Source: an uncultured Bacteroidales bacterium (lineage in GTDB: Bacteria > Bacteroidota > Bacteroidia > Bacteroidales > WCHB1-69). From it: a stretch of 49,282 bases of DNA. A model generated the notes under the pieces. That model made no database searches and was not told the DNA's origin. It was given only the letters and a program-made list of their open reading frames with translations. Location of the stretch: positions 1 to 49,282 of the forward strand of contig CALECM010000071.1 of the NCBI GenBank assembly GCA_937949745.1, read 5' to 3'. Within the stretch, counting starts at the first letter, position 1; the number at the start of each line of letters is the position of its first letter. The translations under genes were made by a program, and so were the position numbers. This document shows, one piece after another, positions 18,362 through 26,623 of this stretch.

Positions 18362-19252
18362 ATGCCTGAACCGAATTATATCAATCGATTTTACCAATAT
18401 ATCCGGTTGGAAAAATCCCTTTCCCCGAAAACGGTTGAGGCTTATTTACACGATATCCGGAAATTAGATGATTTTATAGGAAAAGAAAGACCCTTGACGG
18501 AAGTAAGCCTCAAAGATCTTCAATCTTTCATGAGATATTTATACGACGAAAAGATCGAAGCCCGTTCCCAGGCCCGTATCCTTTCCGGCATTAAAGCATT
18601 TTACCGGTTTTTATTATTTGAAAATATCATTCCCGAAGATCCGACCTTATTAATTGAAGCTCCTAAATTAGGGAGATATTTACCGACTGTATTATCCGTT
18701 CCGGAGATTGAATCCATGATAAAGGTAATTGATCTCAGCAAAGCGGAAGGACATCGGAATAAGGCTATACTGGAGGTTATGTATGGGTGCGGATTAAGGG
18801 TAAGTGAAACGGTAAATTTACGACTTTCACAACTTTTTTTCGATGACAATTTTATCCGAATCATCGGAAAAGGAGATAAGGAGCGACTGGTTCCGATTGG
18901 AAGTACGGCACAAAACGCGATCAATCTTTATGTGCAAGGAAAGAGAAAAGAAGGGAAGATCAAACAGGGAGCCGAAGATATTGTATTCCTGAATCGCCGG
19001 GGCGGTAAGCTTACCCGTGAGATGATTTTTCTAATTGTCAAAGAATGTGCGTTATCTGCAGGGATTGAGAAAAATATCAGTCCGCATACATTCCGGCATT
19101 CATTTGCCACCCACCTGGTTGAAGGGGGAGCCGATTTACGCGCCGTACAGGAAATGCTGGGCCATGAAAGCATCACGACAACCGAAATATACACTCATCT
19201 GGATAAGGAATATATCAAAAGCACGATCGCGTTGCATCATCCCCGTTATTAA
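18362..19252 (+). CDS. xerD: Site-specific tyrosine recombinase XerD
   Basis: XerC/XerD resolve chromosome dimers at dif. The N-terminal SAM-like core-binding domain covers about residues 5-90 (RLEKSLSPKTVEAYLHDIRKL). The catalytic set is complete: Arg146 in GCGLRVSE, Lys about 170-173 in GKGDKERLVPIG, His242/Arg245 in HTFRH, His268 in LGHES, and nucleophile Tyr277 in TEIYTHL. The length is 296 residues. The ATG at 18362 is just after the SulP stop and is preferred over a long upstream extension that would overlap SulP. The core gene context and full motif set argue against a mobile integrase, and XerD fits better than XerC by length and motifs. Confidence 0.92.
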   Translation: MPEPNYINRFYQYIRLEKSLSPKTVEAYLHDIRKLDDFIGKERPLTEVSLKDLQSFMRYLYDEKIEARSQARILSGIKAFYRFLLFENIIPEDPTLLIEAPKLGRYLPTVLSVPEIESMIKVIDLSKAEGHRNKAILEVMYGCGLRVSETVNLRLSQLFFDDNFIRIIGKGDKERLVPIGSTAQNAINLYVQGKRKEGKIKQGAEDIVFLNRRGGKLTREMIFLIVKECALSAGIEKNISPHTFRHSFATHLVEGGADLRAVQEMLGHESITTTEIYTHLDKEYIKSTIALHHPRY

Positions 19253-19263
19253 TACCGGAAAAA

Positions 19264-19758
19264 TTATTTTTGCGCATCGTATTTTTCAATCTCCTCCGAA
19301 AAATATTCCAGCTTAACTCCTGCAAGCCTGAACATTTCTTCCGATTCCGTCCCGCTATGGTATTTCTTCTCACATACCACCCTTTTAATACCGCAATTGA
19401 TGATCAACATGGCACAAACCCGGCAAGGGGTCATACGGCAATATAAAGTCGAACCTTCCAATGCTATTCCCAATTTAGCCGCCTGACATATTGCGTTCTG
19501 TTCGGCGTGAACAGTTCTTACGCAATGTTGTGTAACCGTACCGTCTTCGTGGACCATTCTTTTGAACTGGTGACCAACCTCATCACAATGCGCCATTCCG
19601 ATGGGTGAGCCCACGTAACCCGTGACCAGTATTTGCCTGTCACGTACAATCACACACCCGCTTCTGCCGCGGTCACAGGTAGCCCGTTTGCTGACCGTAT
19701 TGGCAATTTCCATAAAATATTCATCCCATGAGGGACGGATGTATTTGGTTTCTTCCAT
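19264..19758 (-). CDS. Deoxycytidylate (dCMP) deaminase
   Basis: This enzyme converts dCMP to dUMP, the thymidylate precursor. It has the zinc deaminase signature His84-Ala-Glu86 (RTVHAEQNAI) and Pro111-Cys112-x-x-Cys115 (TPCRVCAMLIINCGIKRV). In this family His84 and the two Cys bind zinc and Glu86 shuttles the proton. An Asn/Arg-rich early segment (SKRATCDRGRSGCVIV) is typical of dCMP deaminases. The 164 residues carry only the deaminase domain. The gene starts 4 nt after the stop of the P-loop kinase-like gene and is third in the uvrA operon. It converges on xerD with an 11-bp gap. Confidence 0.93.
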   Translation of the reverse strand: MEETKYIRPSWDEYFMEIANTVSKRATCDRGRSGCVIVRDRQILVTGYVGSPIGMAHCDEVGHQFKRMVHEDGTVTQHCVRTVHAEQNAICQAAKLGIALEGSTLYCRMTPCRVCAMLIINCGIKRVVCEKKYHSGTESEEMFRLAGVKLEYFSEEIEKYDAQK

Positions 19759-19762
19759 AATA

Positions 19763-20326
19763 TTACGGTTTGATATTTAATTTCCTCATGGCCGAATCTA
19801 CCTGGTCATAAAGTTCCTGAAATCCTTCGTTATTATAAAACAGAAAATCCGCACGACGGATACATTCGGAAAGGTTCTGTTTGTTAGGATCACGTGTATT
19901 CATTTCACGCTGTTCATTTTCCAGAAATGTTTCATATGAAATATGATCAGTTTCGGAATTACGTTCCACGATTCTCCGGTACCGGATTAGAGGATCGGCA
20001 TCCACAGCCAGCAATACGAATTGACCCGTATTTTTTAAAGAATCAATTTCTCCAGGAGTCCTCACACTTTCGATGATGGCATAATCTCCATCCCGCAACG
20101 CATTACGGTAAAGTTGATCTACGATAAAAGAGGGACTATTGACTGCACGCAGTTCATTCGCTACCGACACCATACTATCACGGTTAACAGGCAAATTCCG
20201 TTTTTCTATTTCTTTGATGAGGTATTCCCTTACCGAATAATGCCGGAAATGGTAATGGGAAACCAGATAATCGACTATGGTCCCTTTACCTGCTCCTATT
20301 GTGCCTGTAATTCCAATAATTTGCAT
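19763..20326 (-). CDS. P-loop nucleotide-kinase-like protein
   Basis: The 187-residue protein belongs to the adenylate kinase/dephospho-CoA kinase-like P-loop group. Walker A is GTIGAGKGT at residues 8-16, and an Arg-rich lid-like stretch (IRYRRIVERNSE) lies near residues 127-138. The segment IIESVRTPGEIDSLKN resembles the DVRTPGE loop of archaeal nucleotide-kinase-like UPF0200 proteins. I cannot tell whether the substrate is a (d)NMP, dephospho-CoA or none. It lies 9 nt after uvrA and 4 nt before the dCMP deaminase, which favours deoxynucleotide metabolism. The same domain order (P-loop kinase, then deaminase) is fused in DcdV/AvcD anti-phage proteins. Confidence 0.75.
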   Translation of the reverse strand: MQIIGITGTIGAGKGTIVDYLVSHYHFRHYSVREYLIKEIEKRNLPVNRDSMVSVANELRAVNSPSFIVDQLYRNALRDGDYAIIESVRTPGEIDSLKNTGQFVLLAVDADPLIRYRRIVERNSETDHISYETFLENEQREMNTRDPNKQNLSECIRRADFLFYNNEGFQELYDQVDSAMRKLNIKP

Positions 20327-20335
20327 AACAACTGA

Positions 20336-23164
20336 TTATATATATTCTTTTAAATATCGGGCAGTATAACTTTTATCGTTTTTTACCACTTCTTCCGGGG
20401 TTCCGGTTACCAATACATATCCTCCCCGGTTACCGCCTTCAGGACCCAGATCAATGATCCAATCGGCCATTTTGATCACATCCATATTATGTTCGATCAC
20501 CAATACGGTATTTCCCATATCCACCAGTTTATTCAACACATCCAATAAAATGGCAATATCATGGAAATGGAGGCCGGTAGTCGGTTCATCCAGGATATAA
20601 AAAGTATTCCCGGTTTCCTTTTTGCTCAATTCCGTGGCAAGTTTTACCCTTTGGGCCTCGCCTCCCGATAATGTAGTGGAAGGCTGACCTAAACGGATAT
20701 ATCCCAGTCCCACATCGACCATTGTTTTCAATTTCTGGACTATGGAAGGTATATTCTCGAAAAAATCCAGAGCGGTTTCAATATCCATTTCCAGCACATC
20801 ATTGATTGATTTGCCTTTATACCTGATCTCCAGCGTTTCCTCATTATATCTTTTCCCGTTACAGGATTCACAGGTAACATATACATCGGGAAGAAAATTC
20901 ATTTCGATGGTCTTTACTCCGGCCCCTTTACACACCTCACATCTGCCTCCGTGCACATTAAAAGAAAACCTTCCGGGTTTATAGCCCCGTATTTTAGCTT
21001 CCGGCAACCCGGCGAATAATTGCCTGATTTCATCAAAAACACCCACGTAGGTAGCCGGATTAGACCTGGGAGTTCTTCCTATGGGTTGCTGGTTTATTTC
21101 TATGATCTTATCAATATTCTTGATCCCTGAAATTTCCCGGTAAGGTAACGGCGTTTTTTCAGCCCGGTAAAAATGACGGTTCAGGATAGGATACAACGTT
21201 TCGTTGATGAGCGTCGATTTACCGCTACCGGAAACTCCGGTAACACAAATAAATTTACCCAAAGGAAATTCTACACTAACATCTTTGAGATTGTTACCCG
21301 TCGCTCCTTCCAGAATAATTGACTTTCCCGATCCTTCCCTTCGCCGACCGGGGACTTCTATTTTTTTCCGGCCGTTAAGGTAGTCGGCCGTTAAAGTCTC
21401 GGAGTTAAGGATTTCATCATAATTTCCCGCCGCTACGATCTTACCACCGTTTTCACCCGCATCAGGACCGATGTCGATAATAAAATCAGCGGCTTCGATC
21501 ATGTCTTTGTCATGTTCGACGACAATAATGGAATTTCCCTGATCTCTTAGTTCTTTCAAAGAATTGATCAACCTGTGGTTATCCCGCTGATGTAAGCCGA
21601 TACTGGGTTCATCCAGAATATAGAGCACATTTACCAGTTGCGAACTGATTTGCGTGGCAAGCCTTATCCGCTGGGCTTCTCCGCCTGAAAGACTTCTCGA
21701 AGAACGGTTAAGTGCAAGGTAATTTAAACCTACGTCATCCAGAAATTGCAGCCGTAATCCTATTTCACGCAAAATCTCATAAGCAATCTGCTGATTACGC
21801 TCAGTTAATTCAGAAGGCACTCCTTTCACCCAGCGTATCAACTCACCTATATCCATGGCGGCCAGATCAGAAATATTTTTATCCCCTATCCTGAAATACC
21901 GGGATTCTTTTTTTAATCTGCTTCCTCCGCATTCGGGACATTTGATCTCCTCAATAAACTGATTCACCCATTTCCGGATCGACGCGGGCGCCGAATCATA
22001 ATCGAAATCGCGCATGAAGGTAACAACACCGTCAAAACTCACTTTAGTCGGGGAAAGACCTGATATTTCATGTTTAATATAAAGAGGCTCATCAGTACCG
22101 TACAGGATAATATTTAATATTTGATCGGATAATTTTTTAACGGGATCCGAAAGCGAGAATCCGTATTTTTCACCCAAAGCTTCCAGTTGCTTAAATATCG
22201 TATTGTGCTTATACGGTCCGAGCGGTACAATCGCTCCTTCCTTAATGGATTTGGAATTATCGGGAATAATCTTTTGCATATCCATTTCCATAATATACCC
22301 GAGCCCGTTGCATTTTTCGCAGGCTCCGTAAGGAGAATTAAACGAAAATGTATTGGGCTCCGGTTCGGGATATGAGATACCGGAAGTAGGACACATCAGG
22401 AATTTACTGTAATTCCGGATCTCCCCGTTCTCATTGTCCATCACAAGGAGAATTCCTTTCCCGTGTTTCAAGGCTGTTTTGAGGCTGTTAACCAGTCTTG
22501 GCCTGGAATTATCCTTGACCATCAAAGTGTCGACCACAATTTCGATATCATGGATTTTATAACGGTCTACCATCATATTCAGCTTAAGGGAAAGAATTTC
22601 CCCGTCCACCCGTACTTTGGTAAAACCCTGCTTCCTGATGTTTTCAAAAAGTTCTTTATAATGTCCTTTGCGCCTTTTTACCACCGGAGCCAATAAGGTT
22701 ATGTTCCGGTCATTATATTTTTCCAAGATCAGGTCGATCAGTTCTTTTTCACTATACTTAACCATTTTTTCTCCGGAAACATGAGAATAGGCATCCGCAA
22801 CACGGGCATATATCAGTCTTAAAAAATCATAAATCTCCGTAATTGTTCCTACAGTAGACCGGGGATTTTTATTAACCGTTTTTTGTTCGATGGATACAAC
22901 AGGATTAAGTCCTGATATTTTATCGACATCGGGATATTGTAAATTTCCAAGAAATTGTCGCGCATAGGCAGAAAAAGTTTCCATATAGCGACGTTGCCCT
23001 TCGGCGTATATAGTATCGAAAGCAAGAGATGATTTTCCGCTGCCGGACAAACCGGTAATCACGGTCATCCGGTGTTGTGGTATGGATACGGAAACGTTTT
23101 TCAGATTGTTTTCCCTCGCCCCTACGATGATCAATTCATCTTCTTCAAAATGATTTTCTTTCAT
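20336..23164 (-). CDS. uvrA: Excinuclease ABC subunit A
   Basis: UvrA recognises bulky DNA damage and loads UvrB in nucleotide excision repair. Both ABC halves are intact. The first has Walker A GLSGSGKSSLAF and signature LSGGEAQRIRLATQ; the second has GVSGSGKSTLINE and LSGGEAQRVKLATE. Zinc-binding CxxC pairs appear in CEKCNG, CPECGG, CEVCKGAG and CESCNG. ATG at 23164 is chosen over an upstream in-frame TTG; it gives 942 residues, the family norm. A -7 element lies 25 bp upstream. The gene heads a three-gene operon with the kinase-like and dCMP deaminase genes, and is divergent from a radical SAM gene. Confidence 0.98.
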   Translation of the reverse strand: MKENHFEEDELIIVGARENNLKNVSVSIPQHRMTVITGLSGSGKSSLAFDTIYAEGQRRYMETFSAYARQFLGNLQYPDVDKISGLNPVVSIEQKTVNKNPRSTVGTITEIYDFLRLIYARVADAYSHVSGEKMVKYSEKELIDLILEKYNDRNITLLAPVVKRRKGHYKELFENIRKQGFTKVRVDGEILSLKLNMMVDRYKIHDIEIVVDTLMVKDNSRPRLVNSLKTALKHGKGILLVMDNENGEIRNYSKFLMCPTSGISYPEPEPNTFSFNSPYGACEKCNGLGYIMEMDMQKIIPDNSKSIKEGAIVPLGPYKHNTIFKQLEALGEKYGFSLSDPVKKLSDQILNIILYGTDEPLYIKHEISGLSPTKVSFDGVVTFMRDFDYDSAPASIRKWVNQFIEEIKCPECGGSRLKKESRYFRIGDKNISDLAAMDIGELIRWVKGVPSELTERNQQIAYEILREIGLRLQFLDDVGLNYLALNRSSRSLSGGEAQRIRLATQISSQLVNVLYILDEPSIGLHQRDNHRLINSLKELRDQGNSIIVVEHDKDMIEAADFIIDIGPDAGENGGKIVAAGNYDEILNSETLTADYLNGRKKIEVPGRRREGSGKSIILEGATGNNLKDVSVEFPLGKFICVTGVSGSGKSTLINETLYPILNRHFYRAEKTPLPYREISGIKNIDKIIEINQQPIGRTPRSNPATYVGVFDEIRQLFAGLPEAKIRGYKPGRFSFNVHGGRCEVCKGAGVKTIEMNFLPDVYVTCESCNGKRYNEETLEIRYKGKSINDVLEMDIETALDFFENIPSIVQKLKTMVDVGLGYIRLGQPSTTLSGGEAQRVKLATELSKKETGNTFYILDEPTTGLHFHDIAILLDVLNKLVDMGNTVLVIEHNMDVIKMADWIIDLGPEGGNRGGYVLVTGTPEEVVKNDKSYTARYLKEYI

Positions 23165-23188
23165 ACAATCCTTCAATTTTAAGGAATG

Positions 23189-23196
23189 CAAATATA
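23189..23196 (-). promoter_or_regulatory. -7 element for the uvrA operon
   Basis: TATATTTG on the minus strand, 25 bp before the uvrA ATG at 23164. No SOS-box-like palindrome was noticed in the 130-bp divergent gap. Confidence 0.55.
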
Positions 23197-23265
23197 CAAA
23201 ATTTTCAGCTAAAATAAAAGAGATTTTGAGTGAAAATTACTGTTTTCCAGTATCATTTAAACACT

Positions 23266-23273
23266 TATTTTTG
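23266..23273 (+). promoter_or_regulatory. -7 element for the radical SAM gene
   Basis: TATTTTTG followed by GCAGCC, 22 bp before the ATG at 23295. Confidence 0.6.
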
Positions 23274-23294
23274 CAGCCGATAAAATTTATAAAT

Positions 23295-24065
23295 ATGTTT
23301 CTCTGGGATTCCATAGCATTTGGTCCGATTTCCAGCCGCAGGCTTGGTAAATCATTAGGTATAAATATTTTGCCGACGACGAAAAAAATATGTTCTTTCA
23401 ATTGCATCTATTGCGAATGTGGCTGGACATTGGAGAGGGATTTTAACGACGACGATTTTTATCCTGTCGATACTGTGATGGAAGCTATCGAAAATAAACT
23501 GATAAATTGCCGGAAAGATCAGATAGCCATCGACAGTATTACTTTTTCCGGAAACGGGGAACCTACCATGCATCCGCATTTCGGACAAATCATCGACGGA
23601 TTGATCGCGTTGAGGGACCGTTATTATCCGGGTACGATCATCACTTGTTTATCTAACTCCACGCAACTTTACCGTACGGAAGTCCGGGAAGCGCTCCTGA
23701 AAATCGAGAATCCGCTTTTGAAATTAGATGCCGGTTCAGATCAATTATACCGATTGATTAACCGCCCTACCCTACCTGTAACTTTCGAAGAGATTGTTTC
23801 TTATCTACGCGGTTTTAACGGACAGCTTATTATCCAGACATTGCTTTTTAAAGGCGAAATAGACGACATTTATTTTGATAACAGCAGTGGAGAGGAACTC
23901 GATTTGCTGATTCACCATATTGTCGAAATTGCTCCCAGATCGGTAATGCTCTATTCCCTTGACCGTGAAACTCCGGCCAGACATTTAACCAAAATCAGTA
24001 AAGAGGATTTGGAAAAGGTAGCTGAAAAAATAGAAAAAAAAGGGATTAAAACGAGTGTTTATTAG
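23295..24065 (+). CDS. Radical SAM protein, COG0731-like
   Basis: The radical SAM cluster motif Cys-x3-Cys-x2-Cys appears as CSFNCIYC near residue 34, followed by ECGW. The opening AFGPISSRRLGKSLGINILP is characteristic of the COG0731 group, which includes wyosine-type tRNA enzymes in archaea. The SAM-binding GNGEPTMHP motif lies near residue 95. The bacterial members are uncharacterised, so no substrate is assigned. ATG at 23295 is preferred over an in-frame TTG at 23226, because it follows a -7 element and opens straight into the conserved region. The length is 256 residues. Confidence 0.8.
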   Translation: MFLWDSIAFGPISSRRLGKSLGINILPTTKKICSFNCIYCECGWTLERDFNDDDFYPVDTVMEAIENKLINCRKDQIAIDSITFSGNGEPTMHPHFGQIIDGLIALRDRYYPGTIITCLSNSTQLYRTEVREALLKIENPLLKLDAGSDQLYRLINRPTLPVTFEEIVSYLRGFNGQLIIQTLLFKGEIDDIYFDNSSGEELDLLIHHIVEIAPRSVMLYSLDRETPARHLTKISKEDLEKVAEKIEKKGIKTSVY

Positions 24066-24201
24066 GTTTTTCAAACATCATTATTTTTTAATTGTTACAA
24101 AATTAAATAAATATTGTTTATTTATTTGGCCAATAATTTTTGACATATTTAGCCGAATAACTAGGCAGATTACATTTCCTGTAGTATAGCGTTAAAATAA
24201 A

Positions 24202-24411
24202 ATGATGAAAATTAAATATTTTTTGACAATATTGAGCGTTTTATTGGTTTCATGCGTTTCTGAGCCGGAACCTGATCCTGCGGTTCTGGAAAATGCTCCT
24301 ATAATTGAAGAACTGGAGACTCTGCCGGATGATGTTGTTACCAATATGCTTTCCTCAAAGTATTACATAAACTTTGAAATGAATTATTTGATCATATATC
24401 CTATCATTTGA
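24202..24411 (+). CDS. Small predicted lipoprotein
   Basis: The 69-residue frame starts with a lipoprotein signal (KIKYFLTILSVLLVSC) whose Cys would be lipidated. An acidic, Pro-rich segment (SEPEPDPAVLENAPIIEELETLPDD) follows, then a short aromatic C-terminus. A Glu/Asp-Pro linker after the Cys often tethers a larger domain, so this may be the truncated start of a longer lipoprotein. It may also be a genuine small one. No family is recognised, no exact -7 element precedes it, and it is isolated between two transcription units. Confidence 0.5.
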   Translation: MMKIKYFLTILSVLLVSCVSEPEPDPAVLENAPIIEELETLPDDVVTNMLSSKYYINFEMNYLIIYPII

Positions 24412-24464
24412 TAATATTCCTTTATTCATATTAACCTTCCTTTATAAAGAATTTACCCGGCGGA

Positions 24465-24494
24465 TTGTTGTTGCCCGTGATTTTGTTATCTTTG
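24465..24494 (+). promoter_or_regulatory. Promoter of the mlaE-mlaF operon
   Basis: TTG (24465-24467), a 19-bp spacer, then TATCTTTG (24487-24494), a full match to the Bacteroidota promoter. It lies 18 bp before the ATG at 24513. A four-codon frame (ATG AAA AAA TGA) lies between them and its stop overlaps the mlaE start. Confidence 0.75.
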
Positions 24495-24512
24495 CACGGC
24501 TAAAATGAAAAA

Positions 24513-25253
24513 ATGATAAAATTACTGGAAACGATTGGAGAATATTTCCTGTTTTTGGGAAAGGTTTTTAGAAAACCCGAAAAATGGAAAATTTTTCTGA
24601 ATAAGCTCCTGTATGAAATGTACGCCACAGGGATTGGTTCTTTACTCATTATTATCATTGTGTCTGCAGCTTTAGGGAGTGTAATTACCGTTCAGACCGC
24701 TTTACAAACCGAAAGCAACTGGATTCCGTCATGGTCGGTAGGTTTTATCGTAAGGACTTCCGTAGTTATGGAATTATGCCCTACGATTATCAGCCTTCTT
24801 CTGGTTGGAAACCTCGGCTCCAGGATAACGGCGGAAATCGGAAGTATGCGGGTAACCGAACAGATCGATGCCCTGGAAGTTATGGGTGTCAATCCGGCGT
24901 CTTACCTTGTTCTTCCGAAAGTTATCTCTTCGCTTATCGTCAATCCCCTGTTGATTATTATCAGTATTTTTTGCGCTCTTTTCGGAGGTTACCTGACGGT
25001 TATCCTAACGAATATGATGCCGGGAATAGACTTTATTGACGGTCTGACCTCTTTTTTCAGAATGTATGACCTGTATTATGCTTTAACCAAAACATTCATC
25101 TTCGCTTTTGTGATTTCATCCGTATCTTCTTTTTACGGATATAAGATCGAAGGCGGAGCACTGGAATTAGGGAAAGCCAGCACCCAGGGTATTGTGGTGG
25201 CGAGTTTTATAATACTCGTATTGAATCTTGTCATCACTCAAATTATGTTATAA
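24513..25253 (+). CDS. mlaE: MlaE family ABC transporter permease
   Basis: MlaE-type permeases move phospholipids between the two membranes. The 246 residues have the long N-terminal amphipathic region, five to six helices and the family core GNLGSRITAEIGSMRVTEQIDALEVMGVNP (about residues 105-135). It is followed one base after its stop by the ATPase. The MlaD/MCE substrate-binding subunit that normally completes the complex is not in this operon, so that partner must lie elsewhere if this is a complete Mla system. Confidence 0.92.
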   Translation: MIKLLETIGEYFLFLGKVFRKPEKWKIFLNKLLYEMYATGIGSLLIIIIVSAALGSVITVQTALQTESNWIPSWSVGFIVRTSVVMELCPTIISLLLVGNLGSRITAEIGSMRVTEQIDALEVMGVNPASYLVLPKVISSLIVNPLLIIISIFCALFGGYLTVILTNMMPGIDFIDGLTSFFRMYDLYYALTKTFIFAFVISSVSSFYGYKIEGGALELGKASTQGIVVASFIILVLNLVITQIML

Positions 25254-25254
25254 G

Positions 25255-26007
25255 ATGATTGAAGTAAAAGATGTTTCCAAATATTTCGGTGAAAAAAAGG
25301 TATTGAATAACATCTCGACCGTTTTTTACGAAAATAAAGTCAACCTTGTGATCGGAAGATCCGGTTCCGGGAAGACGGTTTTAATGAAATGCCTCATCGG
25401 ACTTCTTGCTCCTGAAGAAGGTGCTATTCTGTATAGCGGAAGAAACTTTAATACGCTTTCGGACCGTGATAAAAAATTCCTGCGTACTGAAATGGGCATG
25501 GTTTTCCAGGGTTCCGCACTTTTCGATTCCATGACCATACAGGAAAATGTAATGTTCCCGTTAGATATACTGACCGACCAAAAATTCGATGAAAAGCTGG
25601 AACGGGTAAATTTCTGTCTTTCCCGTGTGGATTTAGCAGGATCCAATAATTTATTCCCCGCCGAGTTAAGTGGAGGTATGAAAAAAAGAGCTGCTATTGC
25701 ACGGGCAATAGTTTGCAATCCCCAATATTTGTTTTGTGACGAACCTAACTCCGGACTCGATCCTAAAACGGCATTATTGATCGACCAGCTGATTGTGGAG
25801 ATCACCCATGAGTATAAAATGACCACTGTCGTTAATACCCATGACCTGAATTCCGTAATCACCATCGGTGAAAATATTGCATTTATTTATGAGGGAGACC
25901 TGGTTTGGAACGGCGATAAAGACGGCGTTTTAATTTCCGATAATCCGTTATTAAATGATTTTATCTATGCCCAACCCTTAACTCAGAAAATAAGGGAGCA
26001 CTTATAA
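25255..26007 (+). CDS. mlaF: MlaF-type ABC transporter ATP-binding protein
   Basis: This is the ATPase partner of MlaE. Walker A is GRSGSGKT (residues 34-41), the Q-loop is MVFQGSALFDSMTI, the signature is LSGGMKKRAAIAR, and Walker B is YLFCDEP with the D-loop SGLDPKT and H-loop His in VVNTHDLNSV. The FQGSALFDSMTIQENV and SGGMKKR combination is typical of MlaF rather than other ABC ATPases. ATG at 25255 is chosen because it lies one base after the mlaE stop; an upstream in-frame start would overlap mlaE. The length is 250 residues. Confidence 0.93.
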   Translation: MIEVKDVSKYFGEKKVLNNISTVFYENKVNLVIGRSGSGKTVLMKCLIGLLAPEEGAILYSGRNFNTLSDRDKKFLRTEMGMVFQGSALFDSMTIQENVMFPLDILTDQKFDEKLERVNFCLSRVDLAGSNNLFPAELSGGMKKRAAIARAIVCNPQYLFCDEPNSGLDPKTALLIDQLIVEITHEYKMTTVVNTHDLNSVITIGENIAFIYEGDLVWNGDKDGVLISDNPLLNDFIYAQPLTQKIREHL

Positions 26008-26029
26008 TCTTTGTAAACTTCTAATTTAG

Positions 26030-26503
26030 ATGAATTGGTTAGATATTATTATCCTGATCCCATTATGCTGGTTTGGTTTTACAGGTTTTAAAAACGGTCT
26101 CATCAGAGAACTGGCTTCCATACTGGCTTTGGTCCTTGGTGTATGGGTAACGGTAAAATTTTCCGATTTAGTGGCTTCCTGGATCGGGGACAGCCAGATG
26201 ATCAGAATCATTGCGTTTTTCCTCACCTTTTTAGCTGTACTGGTATTGGTCCACTTCGCCGGAAAATTAGTGGAAAGAATCGTCAAACTGGTCATCCCTT
26301 CCTTTTTTAACCATCTGTTCGGATTAATCTTCGGTATCGGTAAAGTGGCCATAATTTACAGCGTACTGTTTTTTTTCGTCAGGACCATTGATCCGAAAGA
26401 AGTTATCCTTAAACCCGATATAAAAGAAAAATCTTTTCTTTATTCCTATATTGAACCGATATTTCCGGAATGCAGGAACTATTTCCTGAATAAAGAGTCA
26501 TAA
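26030..26503 (+). CDS. CvpA family membrane protein
   Basis: The CvpA family is a set of small inner-membrane proteins first linked to colicin V export and later to envelope or bile-salt resistance; the biochemical role is unknown. The 157 residues hold four hydrophobic helices with the family opening NWLDIIILIPLCWFGFTGFKNGLIRE. The motif LVHFAGKLVERIVK and the final glycine-rich helix LFGLIFGIGKVAIIYSVLFF follow. It is 22 bp after mlaF and probably in the same transcript, which is consistent with an envelope role. Confidence 0.85.
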   Translation: MNWLDIIILIPLCWFGFTGFKNGLIRELASILALVLGVWVTVKFSDLVASWIGDSQMIRIIAFFLTFLAVLVLVHFAGKLVERIVKLVIPSFFNHLFGLIFGIGKVAIIYSVLFFFVRTIDPKEVILKPDIKEKSFLYSYIEPIFPECRNYFLNKES

Positions 26504-26535
26504 AACCCCATAAATAAGGACAAAAACCTTTATCA

Positions 26536-26553
26536 ATCCCTATTAATAAGGAT
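26536..26553. promoter_or_regulatory. AT-rich palindrome upstream of feoAB, candidate operator
   Basis: ATCCCTATTAATAAGGAT reads the same on both strands at 16 of 18 positions. It ends 32 bp before the feoAB -7 element, where a metal-dependent repressor could act. A related ATAAGGA with an opposing CCTTTAT lies just upstream at about 26513-26533. The regulator is unknown (Fur or DtxR-type would be the first guess), and the hairpin could alternatively be a weak cvpA terminator. Confidence 0.4.
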
Positions 26554-26585
26554 ATGTTTATTTTATATAATAGACTATAATTCCG

Positions 26586-26593
26586 TACTTTTG
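26586..26593 (+). promoter_or_regulatory. -7 element for feoAB
   Basis: TACTTTTG followed by GCACC, 30 bp before the ATG at 26624. Confidence 0.6.
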
Positions 26594-26623
26594 CACCATT
26601 TAATCTATGTTAATCTATGCTAT

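Noticed and set aside
18362..19252. Tyrosine recombinase as a mobile-element integrase
   Set aside because: Length, motifs and core gene surroundings fit XerD. No att-like repeats or cargo genes flank it.
19264..20326. Calling the kinase/deaminase pair an anti-phage defence system
   Set aside because: The genes are unfused, sit in a uvrA operon and lack an adjacent inhibitor RNA or toxin-antitoxin feature. Only the similarity of domain order is supported.
25326..25865. A 179-codon minus-strand frame inside mlaF
   Set aside because: It covers the Walker and signature motifs of MlaF in antisense and has no recognisable features.
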